Shown here in pieces: positions 42,802-52,917 of a stretch of DNA of 64,000 nt. Source of the stretch: Enterococcus avium ATCC 14025 (GTDB lineage Bacteria; Bacillota; Bacilli; Lactobacillales; Enterococcaceae). The notes beneath the pieces are model-generated. The model was not told the origin of the DNA and did not search any database. It worked only from the letters and a program-made list of their open reading frames with translations. The DNA lies in contig NZ_KE136366.1 in NCBI RefSeq assembly GCF_000406965.1, forward strand, positions 263,384-327,383, given 5' to 3'. A program made the position numbers and the translations under genes. The number at the start of each line of letters is the position of its first letter. Position 1 is the stretch's first letter.

Positions 42802-43737
42802 CTATTTAAATAGTTGATCTATTTTGTCGTAGTCTTCAGTGGATAATCGGATATCGACCGCTTTGGCATTTGCCGCTACTTGTTCTGGACGTTTTGCGCC
42901 AGGGATGACGACATCGATTTGTGGATGCTTCATATACCAAGCAAGAACCAATTGTGCCACAGTCGCATCGTAGGCTTTAGCGATTGGTTTTAATTGATCT
43001 ACTTTTTCGATGACCTCAGTGAAGCGTTCGCCATTGAAGTCAGGTCGTTTGCTTCTTGGGTCGGATTCCTCAAAACGATCTTCTTTTTGATATTTTCCAG
43101 TCAATAAGCCGGAAGCTAGAGGAAAGTATGGAACAAAGCTGATTCTCTTTTCTTTCAGATAAGGGAAAAGCTCTTCCTCAAGTTCACGATGAATCAAGCT
43201 ATAGCGTTCCTCAACAATATCGACATAACCGTTTTGGTTGGCTTCTTTTAATTGTTCTAATGAGAAGTTTGAAACACCAATCGCACGGATTTTTCCTTCT
43301 TCTTTCAATTGATGCAGCGCGGCGATGGCCTCATTTTTTGGTGTTGCTTCATCTGGAAAATGAATGTAAAAAATATCGATATAAGTTGTTTGTAGTCTTT
43401 GGAGAGCTTCTTCTACAGATTTTCGCAGAAATTCTGGTGAGTTGTTGAATTGATAATTATTCTCTGGATCATGTGCGGCTTTTGTCGCAATAATAATGCG
43501 TGAGCGGTCAAATTCTGGCTCCTGTAAGACTTCACCGATCAACTCTTCTGAACGACCGTAGCCATAGGCAAAAGCCGTATCTAAGACAGTAATCCCATTA
43601 TTGATCGCTGTACGGAGTACGTCTTTTCCAGTTTCGTCGTTTAAGTTTGGATGAATATTGTGTCCGCCGACAGCATTTGTTCCTAAACCTAAATCACTTG
43701 CGTAAACACGTGATTTTCCAATTCGTACATCTGACAT
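42802..43737 (-). CDS. Aldo/keto reductase
   Basis: A 311-residue AKR of the general-stress/YhdN-like group. Catalytic Asp-Tyr in LDTAFAYGYGRSEEL, Lys in IIATKAA, His in FYIHFPDEATP; NADPH end segment VVIPGAKRPEQV. The start at 43737 (MSDVRIGKS) has AAGGAG ~10 bases upstream; the longer frame to 43794 lacks a site and is not homologous in kind. Confidence 0.88.
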   Translation of the reverse strand: MSDVRIGKSRVYASDLGLGTNAVGGHNIHPNLNDETGKDVLRTAINNGITVLDTAFAYGYGRSEELIGEVLQEPEFDRSRIIIATKAAHDPENNYQFNNSPEFLRKSVEEALQRLQTTYIDIFYIHFPDEATPKNEAIAALHQLKEEGKIRAIGVSNFSLEQLKEANQNGYVDIVEERYSLIHRELEEELFPYLKEKRISFVPYFPLASGLLTGKYQKEDRFEESDPRSKRPDFNGERFTEVIEKVDQLKPIAKAYDATVAQLVLAWYMKHPQIDVVIPGAKRPEQVAANAKAVDIRLSTEDYDKIDQLFK

Positions 43738-43924
43738 ATCGCATTCGCTCCTTTTACTTACCACTGGAGAATTCCAACGGCTTTTCTTTTTCAAGTTTAA
43801 GGGAAAGTCTCAAAAAAAGCGACTAATCTATTTTATCTCCTGCCAAGCTGGAAAGCAGTGTGCATTTTTCTGTTTAATAACTATCATGGGAAAAGCGGCA
43901 ACTTCTTTTTTATCACCGGAAATC

Positions 43925-44206
43925 ACTTGACTTTCAAGTCTTTTTTTAGTAGCTTAAGAAGAGATAAAAACATCAATGAAACATCTAAGAAGGAACCAGT
44001 AAATTACGAAAAAACGTACAGAAAAAATTGCCTTGGCTGAAAGCAATTTCGTGAAAAGTAATTGAAAGACAGTCTGGAGATGAGCGCGTGCAAAGCCGCT
44101 CCGTTACGCAAGCGTTAATTGCTAGAGAAAAAGAGTGAAGCTCTTTTTAAAAATAGGTGGTACCGCGATATTTTCGCCCTTGTTCATTCGAGCAAGGGTT
44201 TTTTTG
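43925..44206 (+). ncRNA. T-box leader of hisS-aspS
   Basis: The T-box sequence AGGTGGTACCGCGA is at 44155-44168, followed by the terminator CCCTTG..CAAGGG (44177-44199) and seven T. Upstream helices span from ~43925. A His codon CAT at 43982-43984 lies in the likely specifier region, but the loop was not folded in detail, so the specifier is tentative. Unusually, about 560 bases separate the terminator from hisS. Confidence 0.88.
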
Positions 44207-44210
44207 TCAG

Positions 44211-44370
44211 TTGTCAGTTCCGCTTTTCGCAGTGTAAAAGATCGATACATGTTCACTATTTTAAAATGGAATGATTGATCGTGTTGTTTAGCGGAATGAT
44301 ATGCGTACGAAGATAGGTTCATTTTTTCGCTTTTTGGAAAAATGATTTCCACGATGTTGAGCTAGCTGCC
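44211..44370 (+). repeat. Structured intergenic repeat, copy B
   Basis: Outer helix TTCCGCT (44218-44224) with AGCGGAA (44290-44296); distal hairpin CATTTTTTC..GGAAAAATG (44320-44344). It shares TATGCGTACGAAGATA and GAGCTAGCTG with copy A. It starts directly after the T-box terminator. Confidence 0.72.
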
Positions 44371-44428
44371 GATCATATGCTTAATATCAAATGGAGAATA
44401 ATTTGTAGAACAGTCTTATTAACTAATT

Positions 44429-44757
44429 AAATACATTAATATGAAAAAGGATTTCAGTTCCTCTTTTCTCAGTAATTATAGTTAGAGAAGAGAGTAATGA
44501 TTTAACAAAAAATAGGCTGGAGAAGTTTAGAGGAATGTCATACGGCTTGAAAATCGAACTTATTTTTCTGGTAAGAAAAATAAATACATTAATATGAAAA
44601 AGGATTTCAGTTCCTCTTTTCCCAGTAATTATAGTTAGGAAAGAGAATAAAGATTTAACAAAGAATAAGTTGGAGAAGTTTAGAGGAATGCCATACGGCT
44701 TGAAAATCGAACTTATTTTTCTGGTAAGAAAAATAAATACATTAATATGAAAAAGGA
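44429..44757 (+). repeat. 153-base tandem duplication before hisS (copies C and D)
   Basis: AAATACATTAATATGAAAAAGGA begins at 44429, 44582 and 44735, exactly 153 bases apart; the third occurrence is the real hisS ribosome-site region. Each full unit carries the repeat element: TTCCTCT (44458, 44611) with AGAGGAA (44529, 44682), and hairpin TTATTTTTCT..AAGAAAAATAA. The two units differ at several bases. Confidence 0.9.
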
Positions 44758-44765
44758 GATATACC

Positions 44766-46064
44766 ATGAGTTATCAACGACCAAAAGGAACCAATGATAT
44801 TTTACCGGGAGAAAGTGAAAAATGGCAATTTGTCGAAGAAACAGCTCGGTTAGTATTTAATGATTACCAATATCAAGAAATTCGGACACCCATTTTTGAA
44901 CATTACGAAGTGATTTCGCGCAGTGTCGGTGATACGACCGATATCGTTTCTAAGGAAATGTATGATTTCCATGATAAAGGAGATCGTCATGTGACCCTTC
45001 GCCCAGAAGGAACGGCACCGATCGTGCGTGCATATGTCGAAAATAAATTGTATGGACCAGAATTCAAGAAGCCTTACAAGGTTTATTACACTGGACCGAT
45101 GTTCCGTTACGAACGTCCGCAAAAAGGTCGTTTGCGCCAATTCCATCAGATCGGCGTAGAGGCCTTTGGCAGTGAAAACCCAAGCTTGGATGTCGAAGTT
45201 ATGGCGATGGCGATGGATTTCTTCAAACAATTAGGAATCAATCAATTACGTCTTGTGATCAATACGCTGGGGGATAAGGAAACACGGACAAATTATCGTC
45301 AAGCTCTGATCACCTATCTTGAAGCGCATGAAGAAGAGCTGAGCGAAGATTCACGTCGACGTTTGCATGAGAATCCACTGCGTGTGTTGGATAGTAAGGA
45401 TCGCAAGGATCAGCCAATCGTGGCCGATGCACCAAGTATTTTGGATTATTTGAGTGATTACGCGAAGGAATACTTCGAAGGGGTTACGAAAACCTTGGAG
45501 TACCTAAATATTTCCTACGAAATCGATCACCGAATGGTTCGAGGATTGGATTATTACAACCATACAATCTTTGAAATCATGTGCGATGCTCCTGGAATGG
45601 GTGCACAAACAACTATATGCGGTGGTGGACGTTACGATGGTTTGGTAGAAGAGTTGGGCGGACCGGAGACACCTGGAATCGGATTTGCGATGGGAATTGA
45701 ACGAATTCTATTAACGCTGGAACAAGAAGACGTGATGATTCCAAGCGCAGCAAGTCTGGATGCGTATGTTGTTGGTCTTGGTGAAGCAACAAATATGGAA
45801 AGCTTAAAAGTTGTTCAAGCGATTCGCGGTTTTGGTTTTTCTGCTGATCGTGACTTCATGGGACGTAAAGCGAAAGCTCAATTCAAAACGGCAGATAAGG
45901 AAGGGGCAAAGCTTGTCCTAACTTTAGGTGAAGATGAGTTGTCCAATGGTGTAATCAACGTGAAGGACTCAGCGACACGGGAAGAAAAGGCGTTTCCTTT
46001 AACGGATATCTATGAAGATTTTGCGGCGATCTATGATGAAATGACTATGCCGAAACTTGATTAA
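44766..46064 (+). CDS. hisS: Histidine-tRNA ligase
   Basis: A 432-residue class II synthetase. N-terminal [12 protein letters not shown], motif 2 with [29 protein letters not shown], histidine-binding [13 protein letters not shown], motif 3 [11 protein letters not shown], and a C-terminal anticodon-binding domain. AAGGAG precedes the ATG. It is first of a hisS-aspS operon controlled by a T-box. Confidence 0.97.
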   Translation: MSYQRPKGTNDILPGESEKWQFVEETARLVFNDYQYQEIRTPIFEHYEVISRSVGDTTDIVSKEMYDFHDKGDRHVTLRPEGTAPIVRAYVENKLYGPEFKKPYKVYYTGPMFRYERPQKGRLRQFHQIGVEAFGSENPSLDVEVMAMAMDFFKQLGINQLRLVINTLGDKETRTNYRQALITYLEAHEEELSEDSRRRLHENPLRVLDSKDRKDQPIVADAPSILDYLSDYAKEYFEGVTKTLEYLNISYEIDHRMVRGLDYYNHTIFEIMCDAPGMGAQTTICGGGRYDGLVEELGGPETPGIGFAMGIERILLTLEQEDVMIPSAASLDAYVVGLGEATNMESLKVVQAIRGFGFSADRDFMGRKAKAQFKTADKEGAKLVLTLGEDELSNGVINVKDSATREEKAFPLTDIYEDFAAIYDEMTMPKLD

Positions 46065-46121
46065 TCGAAATAAATCTTACCTAATAAGAAAGATTACTTA
46101 AATAAATGGAGGAATGAAAAA

Positions 46122-47894
46122 ATGGCTAGACGTACAGTCTATTGTGGACGAGTGTCCGAGGAGTATATGGATCAAAAAGTAACATTAAAAGGATGGGTAC
46201 AAAAACGTCGTGATTTAGGCGGTTTGATTTTTATTGATCTGCGTGACCGTGAAGGTATTGTGCAGGTGGTCTTCAACCCAGAAGAATCGAAATCCGCTTG
46301 GGAAATTGCGGATCAATGCCGTAGTGAATATGTAGTTGAAATCACTGGTACAGTCATTCGTCGGGATGCTGGTGCGGTGAACAAAAAAATGGCAACCGGT
46401 GATTTTGAAGTTAAAGGTGAAGAAATTGTCATCCTAAATAGTGCCAAAACACCACCATTTTCAATTGAAGATGAACAAAATATCAGTGATGAAGTGCGTT
46501 TGAAATATCGTTATATGGATTTACGTCGTCCGAAGATGACACAAAACTTGATGATGCGCCATCGTTTGACGCAATCAGTTCGTCGTTTCTTGGATGATAA
46601 TGACTTCTTAGATATTGAAACGCCATACTTGGCTAAATCTACGCCAGAAGGTGCTCGTGACTACTTGGTTCCTTCACGTGTTCATCCGGGGCATTTTTAT
46701 GCATTGCCGCAATCACCGCAAATTTTGAAGCAATTATTGATGACTGCTGGCTTTGATCGCTATTATCAAATCGTGCGTTGTTTCCGTGATGAAGATTTAC
46801 GCGGGGATCGTCAGCCAGAATTTACCCAGATCGATATTGAAACAAGCTTTTTATCAGCAGAAGAAATCCAAGATTATACTGAAGCGATGATCGCACAAGT
46901 CATGAAAGATGTACGTGGTGTTGAAGTGACGTTGCCATTCCCACGAATCACTTGGGATGAGGCGATGGAACGCTATGGTTCTGATAAACCAGACACTCGT
47001 TTTGATATGGAATTGATCGATGTGACAGATATCGCTTCTGCCACAGATTTTAAAGTCTTCCGTATGGCTTCAGATAACGGCGGTGTCGTAAAGGCCTTAA
47101 ATGCGAAAGGCGCAGCGGATAAATACTCTCGTAAAGAATTGGATCGCTTAGGTCAATTCGTTGGTCAATTTGGCGCTAAAGGCTTGGCTTGGATTAAGGT
47201 TGATGAGAACGGCGAATTAACTGGTCCTATTGCGAAATTCATGGGCGGTGTCAGTGATGAATTGAAGAAAGCAACGAATGCCGAAGCAGGAGATATCTTA
47301 ATGTTTGCGGCAGATCAATTCTTAACAGCCGTGACAGCATTAGGCGCGGTTCGTTCGAAAGTTGGGAAAGAATTAGGTCTGATTGATGAAGACCGTTTCG
47401 ATTATCTATGGGTAGTGGATTGGCCGCAATTTGAATTTGACCAAGAATTAGGTCGCTACGTTTCTGCTCACCATCCATTCACGATGCCGATGGAAAAAGA
47501 TATCGAAAACTTGAAGGAGCATCCAGAGAAGGTTTATGCGCAAGCCTATGATATCGTCTTGAACGGCTATGAATTAGGCGGCGGCTCACTCCGTATTAAT
47601 ACCCGTGAACTGCAAGAGCAAGTCTTTGAAACATTAGGCTTCACTCGTGAAAGTGCCAATGAACAATTCGGTTTCTTATTAGAAGCGTTGGATTATGGCT
47701 TCCCTCCAATTGGTGGGATCGCACTTGGCTTGGATCGTTTCGCGATGCTGTTAGCAAATGAAGACAACATTCGTGAAGTCATTGCCTTTCCTAAGAATGG
47801 GAAAGCAGCAGAACCAATGACTGATGCACCAAGCACAGTGTCACCATTACAGCTTTACGAATTGAGTATCGATGTCACGAAAATCGAAGAGTAA
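46122..47894 (+). CDS. aspS: Aspartate-tRNA ligase
   Basis: A 590-residue bacterial-type AspRS: N-terminal OB fold ([30 protein letters not shown]), catalytic core with [28 protein letters not shown], the bacterial GAD insertion (~residues 290-420) and motif 3 [13 protein letters not shown]. It lies 57 bases after hisS; GGAGG precedes the start. Confidence 0.97.
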   Translation: MARRTVYCGRVSEEYMDQKVTLKGWVQKRRDLGGLIFIDLRDREGIVQVVFNPEESKSAWEIADQCRSEYVVEITGTVIRRDAGAVNKKMATGDFEVKGEEIVILNSAKTPPFSIEDEQNISDEVRLKYRYMDLRRPKMTQNLMMRHRLTQSVRRFLDDNDFLDIETPYLAKSTPEGARDYLVPSRVHPGHFYALPQSPQILKQLLMTAGFDRYYQIVRCFRDEDLRGDRQPEFTQIDIETSFLSAEEIQDYTEAMIAQVMKDVRGVEVTLPFPRITWDEAMERYGSDKPDTRFDMELIDVTDIASATDFKVFRMASDNGGVVKALNAKGAADKYSRKELDRLGQFVGQFGAKGLAWIKVDENGELTGPIAKFMGGVSDELKKATNAEAGDILMFAADQFLTAVTALGAVRSKVGKELGLIDEDRFDYLWVVDWPQFEFDQELGRYVSAHHPFTMPMEKDIENLKEHPEKVYAQAYDIVLNGYELGGGSLRINTRELQEQVFETLGFTRESANEQFGFLLEALDYGFPPIGGIALGLDRFAMLLANEDNIREVIAFPKNGKAAEPMTDAPSTVSPLQLYELSIDVTKIEE

Positions 47895-47960
47895 AGTAGC
47901 AGGCATTAATTTGCTGTTTTTCTAAAGTTTTTACATGAACTCTAAGAATATACTAAGAGA

Positions 47961-47995
47961 AGCGCCTACCTCCATGGTAGGTGCTTTCTTTTTTT
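47961..47995 (+). terminator. Terminator of hisS-aspS
   Basis: AGCGCCTACC/GGTAGGTGCT with a 4-base loop, then a T-run. Confidence 0.85.
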
Positions 47996-48046
47996 CATGA
48001 AAATACGTATAATGTGAGTGAAATTTTGAAATGAGGCGGACAGGAC

Positions 48047-48928
48047 ATGATGAAAAAGAAGATAGAGGAGTGGCCCCATCACGATTATGCCACCCGATTA
48101 TCTGTCGCAGTTGTTTATGCATTTTTAGCGGCGATTGCCGTAAACTTTTTTTACCAGCCAGGACATATCTATTCCAGCGGAGCCACCGGCTTTGCACAAA
48201 TTTTAACAACGTTATCAGATCGGGTTGTCGGTTTTACCGTACCTGTATCGATCACCTTATTTTTGATCAATGTGCCCTTATTTTTCTTGGCATGGTTCAA
48301 GATTGGTCATAAGTTTACGATTTTTACCTTCATTACTGTTTTTTTAACATCGTTCTTCATTCACATTATTCCCCAGACAACATTGACGAAGGACCCAATT
48401 ATCTGTGCGATTTTTGGCGGAGCAATCATGGGTGTTGGGATCGGATTTGCTTTGAAGAATGGTCTATCTTCTGGCGGCTTAGACATTTTGAGTATCGTGA
48501 TTCGTAAGCGAACAGGGTCTTCGGTTGGATCAATCTCCATCATTTTCAATGTGATGATCATGCTGATGGCGGGGATTCTATTCAGCTGGCAATACATGTT
48601 TTATTCTGCTTTAGCTATTTTTATGAGTGGTAAGTTGACCGATGCGCTCTATACGAAGCAGCGGAAGATGCAGGTGATGATCGTTACCAAATGTCCAGAA
48701 CGTGTGATTAATTCAATCCAGGATCATATGCGACGTGGAATAACTATCATTAATGAAGCTGAAGGTGCGTATAAGCATGATAAGCAAACCGTTCTGTTTA
48801 CTGTAGTTACCCGCTTTGAGTTGCCATTACTAGAATCAATCATGCGGGAAAATGATCCCGATGCGTTCGTTAGTATTTCGGAAAACGTACGGATTATGGG
48901 GCGCTTTTACGAAGAATCAATGGATTAA
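48047..48928 (+). CDS. YitT family membrane protein (DUF161/DUF2179)
   Basis: A 293-residue protein with five or six N-terminal membrane spans (YitT signatures FYQPGHIYSSGATGFAQIL and GLSSGGLDILSIVIRKRTG) and a cytoplasmic DUF2179 domain (residues ~205-290, MRRGITIINEAEGAYK...VLFTVVTRFELPLLES). The domain fold resembles PII-like ligand sensors. Function of the family is not established. Confidence 0.85.
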   Translation: MMKKKIEEWPHHDYATRLSVAVVYAFLAAIAVNFFYQPGHIYSSGATGFAQILTTLSDRVVGFTVPVSITLFLINVPLFFLAWFKIGHKFTIFTFITVFLTSFFIHIIPQTTLTKDPIICAIFGGAIMGVGIGFALKNGLSSGGLDILSIVIRKRTGSSVGSISIIFNVMIMLMAGILFSWQYMFYSALAIFMSGKLTDALYTKQRKMQVMIVTKCPERVINSIQDHMRRGITIINEAEGAYKHDKQTVLFTVVTRFELPLLESIMRENDPDAFVSISENVRIMGRFYEESMD

Positions 48929-49246
48929 AGATTAAGTGTCGCTTTTTGACAAATATGACTGATAGAATAATTATGAACATCTAAGGTAGAAGAAAACTCT
49001 ATTTTAGATGTTTTTTAGAAAAAGGATTCTTTTAATGAGAGCTAGTTGTCAGTTCTATTTTTAATGGCTACGTATATGAAAATATTCCAACTAAATAAAA
49101 GGAATTAAGCCATTCTGATCGAATTATTTTAATAAAAAAACTTAAATATTTAGGAAATACTTTTTTTATGGAGAAATTGTTGCAGTTTACGAAAAATATC
49201 CGTATAGTTAATTTGATATTCTATAGTAAAGTTGGAAAGTAAACTT
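48929..49246. other. Intergenic region before oatA
   Basis: It contains the yitT terminator (48976-49016), then GAGCTAGTTGTCAGTTCT (from 49038), which matches the boundary of the repeat elements near hisS, followed by a degenerate copy (to ~49110), and an AT-rich promoter region for the acyltransferase gene. Confidence 0.5.
48976..49016 (+). terminator. Terminator after the YitT gene
   Basis: AACATCTA/TAGATGTT outer stem with an inner AGTTTTC-type pairing, then a T-run. Confidence 0.7.
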
Positions 49247-51118
49247 ATGGGAAAAAGATTAAAGCATAGTCGCTATATTACTGGGTTTGACGGAATTCGC
49301 TCGTTAGCGGTAATCGGCGTAATTTTATATCATTTATTGCCTACGCAAATGCGGGGTGGATACTTAGGGGTTCCTGTTTTTTTTGTGGTCTCAGGTTATT
49401 TGATCACGGATTTGCTACTGCAGGAATGGAAGCAAACTGGTCGTATCGAGATCAAGCAATTTTATTATCGGCGTATGAAGCGTCTATACCCGGCGCTAGT
49501 CACGATGCTTGTGGGTGCTTCAGCGTACATAACGTTATTTCAACGGAATCTTTTGAATAACTTGCGGGGCAATGTCATCAGCAGCTTGTTCTACGTGAAC
49601 AACTGGTGGCAGATCAATCATGGAATGTCTTATTTTGATCGATTTTCTGGTGAATCGCCCTTTACGCATATTTGGTCGTTGGCAGTGGAAACGCAGAATT
49701 ATATTTTTTGGCCCATCATCTTTGTTTTATTGATGAAGCTGGTGAAAAACAAGGGAAAAGTTTTCCTTGGGATTGTCGCGGCCGCTTTGGTCTCCGCGAT
49801 TTTAATGGCTGTGCTGTATGTGCCGGGACAAGATCCTACACGGGTTTATTATGGAACGGACACGCGCTTGTTTTCTATCTTGCTAGGAGGTGCGTTGGCT
49901 TTTATTTGGCCAAGCACACGCTTGAAGCCGCAGATTCCGTCACAGGCTAAGCGAATACTTAATGGAATTGGGTTAGGCTCGTTATTGTTTCTTGTTCTGG
50001 CATTCCTATTTATGCGGGATGATTTATCCTTTATCTATTATGGCGGTATGTTTTTAGTCAGTTTAGTGAGCGTCATATTAGTTGCTATCACTGCCCATCC
50101 AGGTGCTAGCTGGAACCGTTGGTTAACGAATCCGGTCTTTGATTGGATTGGCAAACGGAGCTATGGGATCTATTTATATCAATATCCAGTAATGATTTTC
50201 TATGAAGCAAAGGTTAATGTAGCGAATCATACCTTTCTTCATACGATTATGGAAGTCATTCTAATTCTTTTTGTTACTGAACTTTCTTATCGATATATCG
50301 AAAATCCGCTGCGCCGGTTCAATTACCGTAAGACGTTTGCCTCACTAAAACAATCTTTTTGGGCACCAATCAAAAGTCGCAGGAAAATCGGATTTATCTT
50401 TTCTAGCTTAATCACTGTAATCGCGGTAGTAGGTGTGATTATCGCGCCAACCAATAAAGTTGATGCCAATCAACAAGCGTTACAAAAGCAAATCGAACAA
50501 AATAAGCAGGCTTCCAAGAAAACAGACGGGGAGACGGCCGCAAACGATTCTAATGGAGCAGCAGAATCTACAGATAGTTCTGAAGCACCAACCAGTTTAG
50601 CTGATAAATATAGTCTAAGTAATCGTGAGATAACGAAGGCAAAAAATCTGAAAGTGACGGCTTTTGGGGATTCTGTTTTATTAGCAGGCTCCAAAGGACT
50701 GACAGAGATATTTCCTAAAATGGTTGTTGATGGCGAAGTCGGACGGCAATTGAAGGATAGTCCGCCACTGTTGAAAGCCTTGAAAGATAAGGGCGAGCTA
50801 AATGATACGATTCTCTTGAGTTTAGGAACAAATGGTCCTTTCAATCTCGATGACTTTGCTCAAATCATGAATGTTCTAGGGGACAAGCATCAAGTCTTTA
50901 TCATCAATACTCATGTGCCGACGCGTCGTTGGCAGAATGATGTGAATGCAAATCTAGAGGCCGCTGCCAAGGATTATAAGAATGTTCACTTGATTGACTG
51001 GTATAATTTCAGTAAGGATCATCAAGATTGGTTCTATGATGACCAGGTCCATCCGAATGATGTTGGATCGATCCATTACTGCCAATTGATCGCCAAGGAA
51101 ATACTAAAAGGCGAATAA
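49247..51118 (+). CDS. oatA: OatA-type O-acetyltransferase
   Basis: A 623-residue two-part protein. Residues ~1-400 are an acyltransferase-3 domain with ten or more membrane spans (ITGFDGIRSLAVIGVILYH, FFVVSGYLITDLLL, TFTHIWSLAVE-like SPFTHIWSLAVETQ). After a Ser/Thr/Asp/Gln-rich linker, residues ~460-623 are an extracytoplasmic SGNH domain with catalytic Ser in FGDSVLL, GTNGP, and Asp-His in DDQVHPN. OatA acetylates MurNAc and gives lysozyme resistance. ATG 49247 has only a weak GGAAAG site. Confidence 0.88.
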   Translation: MGKRLKHSRYITGFDGIRSLAVIGVILYHLLPTQMRGGYLGVPVFFVVSGYLITDLLLQEWKQTGRIEIKQFYYRRMKRLYPALVTMLVGASAYITLFQRNLLNNLRGNVISSLFYVNNWWQINHGMSYFDRFSGESPFTHIWSLAVETQNYIFWPIIFVLLMKLVKNKGKVFLGIVAAALVSAILMAVLYVPGQDPTRVYYGTDTRLFSILLGGALAFIWPSTRLKPQIPSQAKRILNGIGLGSLLFLVLAFLFMRDDLSFIYYGGMFLVSLVSVILVAITAHPGASWNRWLTNPVFDWIGKRSYGIYLYQYPVMIFYEAKVNVANHTFLHTIMEVILILFVTELSYRYIENPLRRFNYRKTFASLKQSFWAPIKSRRKIGFIFSSLITVIAVVGVIIAPTNKVDANQQALQKQIEQNKQASKKTDGETAANDSNGAAESTDSSEAPTSLADKYSLSNREITKAKNLKVTAFGDSVLLAGSKGLTEIFPKMVVDGEVGRQLKDSPPLLKALKDKGELNDTILLSLGTNGPFNLDDFAQIMNVLGDKHQVFIINTHVPTRRWQNDVNANLEAAAKDYKNVHLIDWYNFSKDHQDWFYDDQVHPNDVGSIHYCQLIAKEILKGE

Positions 51119-51130
51119 ACTGAAAAAGAC

Positions 51131-51168
51131 AAAAAAACGTTTTGTGAGTCACTCACAAAACGTTTTTT
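51131..51168. terminator. Bidirectional terminator between oatA and yazA
   Basis: A perfect palindrome, AAAAACGTTTTGTGAGT with its complement, with T-runs on both strands. It overlaps the last codons of the minus-strand gene. Confidence 0.9.
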
Positions 51169-51428
51169 GCTTGATGCTCTCGCAAGTACTTTTCTTTTTG
51201 CCTGCGGGGTAATTTTTTAAAAGCTGATTCCGCTTTAGTGGCCTCGCTGCGGGTTTCAAAGCGCTCGGCGTGAATCATTTTGACTGGTCGGCGACTCTGA
51301 GGGTGGGTATATTTTGCACCAGTGCCTGTATTATGCTCCAATAGGCGTCGGGATAGGTCTGTCGTATAGCCGCCGTAAAAGCTTTGGTCATTGCAAAGTA
51401 AAACATAAAAGAATTGATCAGTTGCCAT
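51153..51428 (-). CDS. GIY-YIG domain protein, YazA/UPF0213 family
   Basis: A 91-residue single-domain GIY-YIG protein (FYVLLCNDQSFYGGYTTDLSRRLLEHN; the catalytic Arg and Glu are in place: KAESAFKKLPR). The first YxY/GIY positions read YVL..YGG as in UPF0213. The biological substrate is unknown. ATG 51428 has AGGAG 7 bases upstream and overlaps the end of the methyltransferase gene. Confidence 0.88.
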   Translation of the reverse strand: MATDQFFYVLLCNDQSFYGGYTTDLSRRLLEHNTGTGAKYTHPQSRRPVKMIHAERFETRSEATKAESAFKKLPRRQKEKYLREHQAKNVL

Positions 51429-52158
51429 AAAGCATCTCCTGTAAGTCGGCAGAGTAGCTGCCCGTTTGGTCATAGGTATATAATGGTGGAAGAAAACGCA
51501 GACCTTCGTTTTTGCCGTCTTTGATTCCTTCGATTAGTAGAATATTGGCTTCTTTTTCTGGTTTTGGGTAAACGAATTGGATTCGCTTCGGCGCGATCCG
51601 GTGTGCACGAAGACAGTCCATGATTTCTAAAAAACGATCCGGTCGATGTACCATTGCGAAACGGCCATTCATTTTTAGTAATTTCGCAGTGACACTGACG
51701 ACATCCTCTAAAGTCGCGTGAATCTCATGACGAGCAATCGCTAAATGCGGGTTAGGATTTTTTTGACTTGTTGGCAATTCCTTGAAATAGGGCGGATTGC
51801 AGACGACTAAATCAGCAGAATCGGCTTTAAAAACGTCAAATGTCTTTTTTAAGTCCAGCTCGTGCATCGTCATTTGGTTTTCCAGCTGATTTAAAAGAAT
51901 ACTGCGTTTGCCCATGTCAGCAAGACGAGGTTGAAGCTCGATCTGGTCAATCAGGGCAGTGGTTTTTCGACTTAAAAAAAGTCCAATCGCGCCATTTCCT
52001 GCACAAAGATCAATGATTTTTCCGCGTTTTGGCACACGAGCAAAGTTCGCTAATAGAACGGCATCAATGGAAAATGAGAAAACCTCCGAGCTTTGGATGA
52101 TTTGGATATCTTCAGCATAAAGCTGGTCGATTCGTTCGCCATTTCTTAACAATTTCAT
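51418..52158 (-). CDS. trmN6: tRNA1(Val) adenine-37 N6-methyltransferase, TrmN6
   Basis: A 246-residue SAM enzyme. The SAM loop is IIDLCAGNGAIGLFLS and the catalytic motif is VVCNPPYFKE. The YabB/TrmN6 family modifies A37 of tRNA-Val. The start at 52158 (MKLLRNGERID) follows AAGGGGG closely. The trmN6-yazA-like pair is conserved in Firmicutes. Confidence 0.88.
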   Translation of the reverse strand: MKLLRNGERIDQLYAEDIQIIQSSEVFSFSIDAVLLANFARVPKRGKIIDLCAGNGAIGLFLSRKTTALIDQIELQPRLADMGKRSILLNQLENQMTMHELDLKKTFDVFKADSADLVVCNPPYFKELPTSQKNPNPHLAIARHEIHATLEDVVSVTAKLLKMNGRFAMVHRPDRFLEIMDCLRAHRIAPKRIQFVYPKPEKEANILLIEGIKDGKNEGLRFLPPLYTYDQTGSYSADLQEMLYGN

Positions 52159-52227
52159 TTGCCCCCTTAAAAAAATCATACCGTTGTATTATACTACGTT
52201 TAGTTAGTTAACTGAAAGGAAGAAATC

Positions 52228-52857
52228 ATGTTTTTTAAATTTATTCGCGTCATTGCCCGAACGATCTTGGCGGTCGTCAATGGCAATGCTCACTACCAAA
52301 ATCAAGACAAATTACCAGAGGGAAACTATATTCTTGTGGCGCCTCACCGAACTTGGTGGGACCCTGTCTATATGGCTCTGGGCGCATCGCCTAAACAGTT
52401 TAGTTTTCTGGCAAAGGCCGAGCTGTTCAAGAATCCGATTTTGCGATTCATTCTGGTGCATTTAAATGCCTTCCCTGTTGATCGCGACAAACCAGGACCA
52501 AGTGTGGTGAAGCGACCAGTCAAAATGCTGAAGGACTCGGATAAGAGCTTGATCATGTTTCCAAGTGGAACCCGTCATTCTTCTGAGTTGAAAGGCGGAA
52601 TGGCGTTAATTTCTCGTTTATCGAAAAAGCCGATCGTCCCTTCTGTTTATCAGGGACCTACAAAGTTCTCTCAACTGTTTAAACGGACCCCCGTCATTAT
52701 TCGTTTTGGTGATCCGATTGATCTTTCTGACATCAAGAAAATGGATAAAGCTGGATTGGCCGAGGTTGAACGTCGTGTTCAAGGAGCGTTTGACCAGCTA
52801 GATCGGGAGATTGATCCGAATTTCAAATATGTTGCCAAAGAAAAAAACGCCGAGTAG
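52228..52857 (+). CDS. plsC: 1-acyl-sn-glycerol-3-phosphate acyltransferase
   Basis: A 209-residue PlsC-family enzyme that makes phosphatidic acid at the membrane. The catalytic HxxxxD is APHRTWWDP, and the glycerolphosphate-binding segment is MFPSGTRHS. The hydrophobic N-terminus (FFKFIRVIARTILAVV) is short. It lies divergent from trmN6. Confidence 0.92.
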   Translation: MFFKFIRVIARTILAVVNGNAHYQNQDKLPEGNYILVAPHRTWWDPVYMALGASPKQFSFLAKAELFKNPILRFILVHLNAFPVDRDKPGPSVVKRPVKMLKDSDKSLIMFPSGTRHSSELKGGMALISRLSKKPIVPSVYQGPTKFSQLFKRTPVIIRFGDPIDLSDIKKMDKAGLAEVERRVQGAFDQLDREIDPNFKYVAKEKNAE

Positions 52858-52883
52858 TTACAGATTATCGACAAAGTAAGGTT

Positions 52884-52917
52884 CCAAGCTCAATTTTCGA
52901 GCTTGGGATCTTTTTTT
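52884..52917 (+). terminator. Terminator after plsC
   Basis: CCAAGCTC/GAGCTTGG with a 7-base loop and seven T. Confidence 0.85.

Noticed and set aside
43260..43448. Plus-strand 62-codon frame inside the aldo/keto reductase gene
   Set aside because: A shadow frame without a ribosome site.
44423..44767. Minus-strand open frame of 114 codons with internally repeated protein
   Set aside because: It is the reading of the two 153-base repeat units in reverse. The protein repeat merely mirrors the DNA duplication, and it overlaps the hisS ribosome site.
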